64,000 bases of DNA. It comes from Rubricoccus sp038746605 (GTDB taxonomy: Bacteria; Bacteroidota; Rhodothermia; Rhodothermales; Rubricoccaceae). Position 1 is the stretch's first letter; each line of letters starts with the position of its first letter. Both the position numbers and the translations under genes were made by a program. Below, one piece after another: positions 58,997 through 64,000 of the stretch. The DNA lies in NCBI GenBank assembly GCA_038746605.1, contig JBCDKM010000014.1, positions 1 through 64,000 of the forward strand, written 5' to 3'. Under the pieces are notes generated by a model. It worked only from the letters and a program-made list of their open reading frames with translations, made no database searches and had not been told where the DNA came from.

Positions 58997-59655
58997 AGTT
59001 CTTCATCGACACGGCCTCCATCGACGAGATCACGGAAGCCAACGACATGGGCGTCCTCGATGGCGTCACGACCAATCCCTCCCTCATGCGCAAGGAGGGC
59101 GCTGAGGATTTTCAGGCGCACATCGCGAAAATCTGCGAGATCGTGGACGGGGACGTGTCCGCTGAGATCGTCTCCACGACCTACAACGAGATGGTCTCTG
59201 AGGGTCGCGAGGTGGCTCAGATCGCGGACAACGTCGTCGTGAAGGTGCCGCTCATCCTGGATGGCATCAAGGCGATCAAGACCTTCTCGCAGGAGGGCAT
59301 CAAGACCAACTGCACACTCTGCTTCTCGCCCACGCAGGCGCTCATCGCTGCGAAGGCGGGTGCAACGTACATCTCGCCGTTCATCGGTCGCTTGGACGAT
59401 ATCTCGTCCAATGGGATGGAACTGATTCGCCAGATCGTGGACATCTACGCGACCTACGGCTACGAGACCGAGGTCCTCGCGGCGAGCATCCGCCACCCGA
59501 TGCATGTCGTGGAGTGCGCCGAGCTAGGCGCCGACGTAGCGACGATGCCGCTCGACGTGATCAAGAAGCTCCTCAAGCACCCGCTGACGGACAACGGGCT
59601 GGAGAAATTCCTCTCGGACTGGGCGGCGTACCAGGAGGCCACCGGCCAGGGCTGA
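58993..59655 (+). CDS. Transaldolase, small (Fsa/TalB type)
   Basis: 220 residues from ATG 58993. MKFFIDTASIDEITEA, DGVTTNPSLM, the Schiff-base lysine in VVKVPLI and SPFIGRLDD are signatures of the small (subfamily 3) transaldolase/fructose-6-phosphate aldolase group. It interconverts pentose-phosphate intermediates. Distinguishing transaldolase from F6P aldolase needs residue comparison. Confidence 0.9.
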   Translation: MKFFIDTASIDEITEANDMGVLDGVTTNPSLMRKEGAEDFQAHIAKICEIVDGDVSAEIVSTTYNEMVSEGREVAQIADNVVVKVPLILDGIKAIKTFSQEGIKTNCTLCFSPTQALIAAKAGATYISPFIGRLDDISSNGMELIRQIVDIYATYGYETEVLAASIRHPMHVVECAELGADVATMPLDVIKKLLKHPLTDNGLEKFLSDWAAYQEATGQG

Positions 59656-59661
59656 GTCCTC

Positions 59662-59695
59662 CCGCCTCGGTCCTTCCACGGGCACACCGAGGCGG
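59662..59695. repeat. Dispersed palindrome, long class
   Basis: Perfect ten-base arms CCGCCTCGGT (59662-59671) and ACCGAGGCGG (59686-59695) around CCTTCCACGGGCAC, just after the transaldolase stop. Confidence 0.9.
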
Positions 59696-59712
59696 ACCGT
59701 CTCGTGACCTCC

Positions 59713-60693
59713 ATGACGCCGATCCGCTGGGGCATCCTCGGTACGGGCACCATCGCGCAGACCTTCGCGCGAGACCTCGTGCATGCAGACGAGGCCGTTC
59801 TGCACGCGGTCGGGTCGCGGACGGATGGGAGCGCCCGCGCCTTCGCCGAGGCGCACGGAGCCACCTCCGCCCACGGCTCTTACGAGGCCCTGGTCGCCGA
59901 TCCCGAGGTGGAAGCCATTTACGTCGCGACGCCGCACACGCTCCACCTCGGCAACGCCTCGGCGGCGCTGCGCGCGGGGAAGGCCGTTCTCTGCGAGAAG
60001 CCGCTCACGCCCACGCCCGAGGAGAGCCGCGCGCTGATCGCCGTCGCGGAGGAAACCGGGAGCTACCTCCTGGAGGCGATGTGGACGCACTTTCTCCCGG
60101 CTGTTCAGACCGCGCTCAGCTGGGTCCGCGAGGGGCGCATCGGGGCTGTGCAGCGGCTCCACGCAGACTTCGGCTACCCCACCCCCTTCGATCCGGGCTC
60201 GCGCCTGTTCGACCCCACTCTCGCGGGCGGCGCCCTCCTCGATCTCGGCGTCTACCCCGTCGCGCTGGCATGGTTGTTCCTGGAACAGCATCCCGAAGAG
60301 ATCCAGGTCACGGCGCGATATGCCCCTACCGGCGTAGACGACGACGTCGCGATGATCTTCTCCTCTCCCGATGCTGTCGCGACGCTGGGCTGCTCGTTCC
60401 GGTGCCGGATGGGCAACGCGGCGGTCATCACAGGCGACGATGGCTGGATCCGCATCCCCGACTTTTTTCGCGCTCACGAGTGCTCCCTTTACCGGATGGA
60501 CGAGCGAGTGGACCACTTCGACGACGGTCGTGAGAGCGCGGGCTACGCCTTCGAGGCGATGGCGGTCGGCGACGACCTCCGCGCGGGGCGCCAACAGTCC
60601 GACGTGGTACCGTGGGCGTCCACGCTCGCGGTGCAGGACCAGATGGCGCGGGTGCTCGCGGCGATGGAGCGCCCGGGTGCCTCCACCTCGTGA
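59713..60693 (+). CDS. Gfo/Idh/MocA-family oxidoreductase
   Basis: 326 residues from ATG 59713 (GTG 59704 also possible). Rossmann motif GILGTGTIAQTFA and the EKPL motif in VLCEKPLTPT, then a C-terminal alpha/beta domain (DFGYPTPFDPGSRLFDP). NAD(P)-dependent, acting on sugars or polyols such as dihydrodiols; substrate unknown. Its TGA stop (60691-60693) is inside a palindrome copy. Confidence 0.85.
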   Translation: MTPIRWGILGTGTIAQTFARDLVHADEAVLHAVGSRTDGSARAFAEAHGATSAHGSYEALVADPEVEAIYVATPHTLHLGNASAALRAGKAVLCEKPLTPTPEESRALIAVAEETGSYLLEAMWTHFLPAVQTALSWVREGRIGAVQRLHADFGYPTPFDPGSRLFDPTLAGGALLDLGVYPVALAWLFLEQHPEEIQVTARYAPTGVDDDVAMIFSSPDAVATLGCSFRCRMGNAAVITGDDGWIRIPDFFRAHECSLYRMDERVDHFDDGRESAGYAFEAMAVGDDLRAGRQQSDVVPWASTLAVQDQMARVLAAMERPGASTS

Positions 60694-60698
60694 CCGAG
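60685..60698. repeat. Dispersed palindrome, degenerate, overlapping two gene ends
   Basis: CCTCGTGACCGAGG holds the TGA stop of the plus-strand oxidoreductase, and its flank GGGTAGCTA holds the TAG stop (60709-60711) of the minus-strand L,D-transpeptidase. Confidence 0.7.
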
Positions 60699-60708
60699 GC
60701 GGGGGTAG

Positions 60709-61572
60709 CTACCGCTCTCCGTTGGGCACAGCCATTGGGTTCTCCGGGAGCGAGACCATCACGCGCTCTGGACCGCGAGGGCCGTCCACGAAGCGGACCG
60801 GTGGGCCGGGCGGCTCTGTCCCCTGCACGATTACCATCGTTCCGTTCCGGCCGACCTCGGACCAGTCCCAGAGCCAGCGCGCGTCGGCCTCCACGAGGCG
60901 GATGCAGCCGTGGCCCTGTGGCGGTCCCGTGGGCACCTCGTCATACTGGTGGAGGTGGATGCCGCGAGGGGCGTGGATGTTCATCACGTAGCGCATGTGC
61001 CAGACTTCGCCGGGCGGCGCAGCCGTCGAGTTGCGTGAGAGTTGGCGCCAGTTCATCGTGAAGCGGCCTGTGGGCGTAGGGGTAGAGGCCTTGCCGGTGG
61101 AGGCAGGGCCCCAGCGCTCCAGGTGGCCGTCCTCGTACGCGGCCCATGTCTGCGTCGTTTTGTCCACGATCACGACCTCGCCGTGCTCGAAGGCGCCGAG
61201 CCAGAACGGTGGATATGGCGCGTAGGCCAGCGCGCCGAGGTCGAAGTCGGCCGGGCGCGCGGGTAGCGTGAGCGTGTCGCCGATCTCCAGATCTCCAGGC
61301 GGGGGCCCCCCGAGAAGCTGCGCGAGCACAAGCCGGTCTCGTCCGAGTTCCGGGTCGCCCTCACCGATGGTCTCGTAGAGTGCATGGCGCGCGAGGACGG
61401 AGTTGCCCGAGGGGTGCTCCAGACGGTACGTCGCATAGCGAATGGCTGTCTCCGGGACGTATCCAGGCCGGTCCAAGAGCGTGCTGAGAACGGCCTGGTT
61501 GTACGTCGGCTGCGCACTGGCGACGGGCGCGAGCGCGAGAAGCACGAGGGCGAAGAGGGCGAGTCGGGGCAC
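60709..61572 (-). CDS. L,D-transpeptidase (YkuD domain)
   Basis: 287 residues from GTG 61572, chosen for the signal peptide PRLALFALVLLALAPVASAQ. The YkuD catalytic motif HGCIRLVEAD (Cys) is near residue 235, preceded by the conserved HLHQYDEVPTGP (His). Cross-links peptidoglycan or attaches lipoproteins in the periplasm. The N-terminal half carries a non-standard helical domain. It faces a convergent oxidoreductase. Confidence 0.88.
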   Translation of the reverse strand: MPRLALFALVLLALAPVASAQPTYNQAVLSTLLDRPGYVPETAIRYATYRLEHPSGNSVLARHALYETIGEGDPELGRDRLVLAQLLGGPPPGDLEIGDTLTLPARPADFDLGALAYAPYPPFWLGAFEHGEVVIVDKTTQTWAAYEDGHLERWGPASTGKASTPTPTGRFTMNWRQLSRNSTAAPPGEVWHMRYVMNIHAPRGIHLHQYDEVPTGPPQGHGCIRLVEADARWLWDWSEVGRNGTMVIVQGTEPPGPPVRFVDGPRGPERVMVSLPENPMAVPNGER

Positions 61573-61637
61573 GGGGGGAGGGAGAGAGACACCGCGCAGA
61601 GCAAGGACCGAACCAACCGGGTATATGGCCGGTTCTC

Positions 61638-61673
61638 CCCGCCTCGGTAGGCTCGCGGGCGTACCGAGGCGGG
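61638..61673. repeat. Dispersed palindrome, long class
   Basis: CCCGCCTCGGT and ACCGAGGCGGG, perfect eleven-base arms around AGGCTCGCGGGCGT, 6 bp from the pfkA stop. Confidence 0.92.
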
Positions 61674-61678
61674 CGGGG

Positions 61679-62776
<1,098 letters not shown>

Positions 62777-62871
62777 GGGAAGAGGGGGTAGACAGAGAGG
62801 CGGGCTGGGGATACGGCGCCGCCGAAAAGGAAGAGTGGGCCGTATCCTAGGTCCGTTTCGCCTCCGATGCC

Positions 62872-63774
62872 ATGAACACGCTCCGTACCGCCTTCATCCT
62901 CGCGCTCGCGCTCGCCCTCTCGGGGTGTTTCCAGACCCGAACGCTCGTCCGCCTCAACGCGGACGGAAGCGGGACGGTGGAAGAGACGATGCTCTTCAAT
63001 TCCGCGATCCAGGTGGCCATGCAGGCCGGGATGGGGATGGTCTCGGGTATGGAGGAGCAGGGCGACACGCCGTACAAGATGGAAGACCTCCTCGCGCGAG
63101 CAGAGGATCTCGGTGCGACGTTCGTGAGCGTTGAGGAGCAGGATCTGCTGTTCGGCGACGGCTACATCGCGACCTACGCGTTCGAGGACATCAACACGCT
63201 TCGCGTTACCTCGGACCCGTCCACGTTCCTACCGGAGGAGTTGCGCGAGGACATGATGAACGATTTGGGAGACGGCGAGGAAGAGCCCATCGCGTTCGCC
63301 TACCGCGATGGCGAGCTGCTCATCTCGATGCCAGATCCTGACCTCGGTGGGAACGGCGAGGAGATGGAGGAGCAGATCATCGAGGAAAACGAGATCGACT
63401 TCTACGATGCCCCACGCCGCGACCCGAAGAAACAGCCCGCCCCAATTATGGAGGTCCAAGAGCCTGAGCAGGGCTTCGGCGGCGATGAGGCGGAGGGCAT
63501 GATGGCGATGCTCTTCCGCGACATGCGGTTCAGCCTGGCCGTGGAGCTACCCAGCGAGGCGGTGGAGACGAACGCCTCGTTTGTGGAGGGCCGCATGCTC
63601 ACGCTCTACGACATGGACTTCGAGACGCTCCTGGAGTCCCCCGGTAGCTTCGAGCGGCTCCAGCAACTCTCGCCGGACGGTCCGCCGAACTCCGCCACGG
63701 CCATGCGCCTGCTCGGCGAACTGCCGGGCATTCAGTACGAGCCCGAAATGAACGTGACCGTCACGTTCCGGTAG
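62872..63774 (+). CDS. Lipoprotein of unknown function
   Basis: 300 residues, lipobox LSGC. FQTRTLVRLNADGSGTVEET suggests a beta-strand start typical of DUF-type outer-membrane lipoproteins. Rich in Glu/Asp/Met with a long acidic middle (GEEMEEQIIEENEIDFYDAP). The C-terminus forms another strand set (QYEPEMNVTVTFR). No family recognised. Lies between two convergent or divergent neighbours. Confidence 0.65.
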   Translation: MNTLRTAFILALALALSGCFQTRTLVRLNADGSGTVEETMLFNSAIQVAMQAGMGMVSGMEEQGDTPYKMEDLLARAEDLGATFVSVEEQDLLFGDGYIATYAFEDINTLRVTSDPSTFLPEELREDMMNDLGDGEEEPIAFAYRDGELLISMPDPDLGGNGEEMEEQIIEENEIDFYDAPRRDPKKQPAPIMEVQEPEQGFGGDEAEGMMAMLFRDMRFSLAVELPSEAVETNASFVEGRMLTLYDMDFETLLESPGSFERLQQLSPDGPPNSATAMRLLGELPGIQYEPEMNVTVTFR

Positions 63775-63784
63775 CGCGGCCCTG

Positions 63785-63806
63785 CCCGCCTCGGTGCCGA
63801 GGCGGG
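63785..63806. repeat. Dispersed palindrome, short class
   Basis: CCCGCCTCGG-TG-CCGAGGCGGG, perfect 22-bp dyad between the lipoprotein stop and the convergent gene stop (63812). Confidence 0.9.
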
Positions 63807-63811
63807 CGAGG

Positions 63812-64000
63812 TCAGAGCCGGACCTCCAGTCGGGCGAAGAGGCGACCGTCGAGTGTCGCGCCGAGGGGGTGCGTCTGCTCCGGCGCGCCGAGCACGTTGC
63901 GGCCGGTGAGCGCGAGCGTGAAGGCTCCGAGCGTGTAGTCCAGGCCGAGGTCGGCGAGGAGAGCGGCGGGGAGGTCGGGCTCGGGCCAGCCGTCCCAGCG
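63812..64000 (-). CDS. C-terminal end of a beta-barrel outer-membrane protein (TonB receptor-like)
   Basis: 62 residues to a TGA at 63812. LGLDYTLGAFTLALTGRNVL, then ATLDGRLFARLEVRL at the end is the last two or three strands of an outer-membrane barrel, with the alternating hydrophobic pattern and a terminal aromatic-poor RL. Reads off the window edge, so the N-terminal plug cannot be seen. Confidence 0.6.
   Translation of the reverse strand, partial: RWDGWPEPDLPAALLADLGLDYTLGAFTLALTGRNVLGAPEQTHPLGATLDGRLFARLEVRL

Overview
The window is very GC-rich bacterial chromosome. A Rhodothermota member (Rubricoccaceae-like) is the best fit. The evidence is type IX secretion (T9SS) C-terminal sorting domains, a PorV/PorQ-type outer-membrane protein, a large TonB-dependent receptor, a DUF2480 protein and weak or absent Shine-Dalgarno sequences. 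This assignment is inferred from gene content, not from a marker tree. No tRNA, rRNA, CRISPR array, prophage or insertion sequence was recognised.

Layout: (1) 1-5001, minus strand: glycerol use (glpK, glpD, glpF), a TorF-like outer-membrane protein and the start of fructose-1,6-bisphosphatase. (2) 5171-12610: a small membrane protein divergent from an XRE/MmyB regulator, a Rieske oxygenase, lipoproteins, a broken nucleotidyltransferase module, two tandem GH17 hydrolases and an AlkD-like protein. (3) 12691-15913, minus: a YdjM-like protein, murJ, aroQ and a very small membrane protein. (4) 16105-30612, plus: an exported-protein locus with a T9SS nuclease, two more exported proteins, a lipoprotein with an amidotransferase-like fold, a TonB receptor, PorV/PorQ, a beta-propeller lipoprotein and an ectonucleotide phosphodiesterase. 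(5) 30666-38974: two SDRs, ccmF, a divergent macro-domain protein, a cysteine desulfurase and DUF2480. (6) 39046-44322: five tandem copies of an unrecognised two-helix membrane protein family ending in an ATP-grasp ligase; a sixth copy lies at 47877-48698 inside the fatty-acid operon. (7) 45394-52760, minus: rhodanese/TerB-like pair, then yceD-rpmF-plsX-fabH-fabD-(sixth copy)-fabG. (8) 52761-55096: a probable origin with three DnaA-box-like sites, and dnaA. (9) 55385-64000: sugar metabolism (GlmU-like, transaldolase, PFK), an L,D-transpeptidase, lipoproteins and the 3' end of a beta-barrel protein.

A striking pattern runs through the whole window: a dispersed palindrome with the core CCGCCTCGG/CCGAGGCGG, found about 30 times. 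A short class has its arms 2 bp apart. A long class carries a 14-bp centre with its own small dyad. Most copies lie just after stop codons, often filling the gap between convergent genes, so they probably act as bidirectional terminators. Several copies lie in frame inside genes, including the linker of dnaA. This repeat family and the six-member membrane-protein family are the two best candidates for undescribed biology here.
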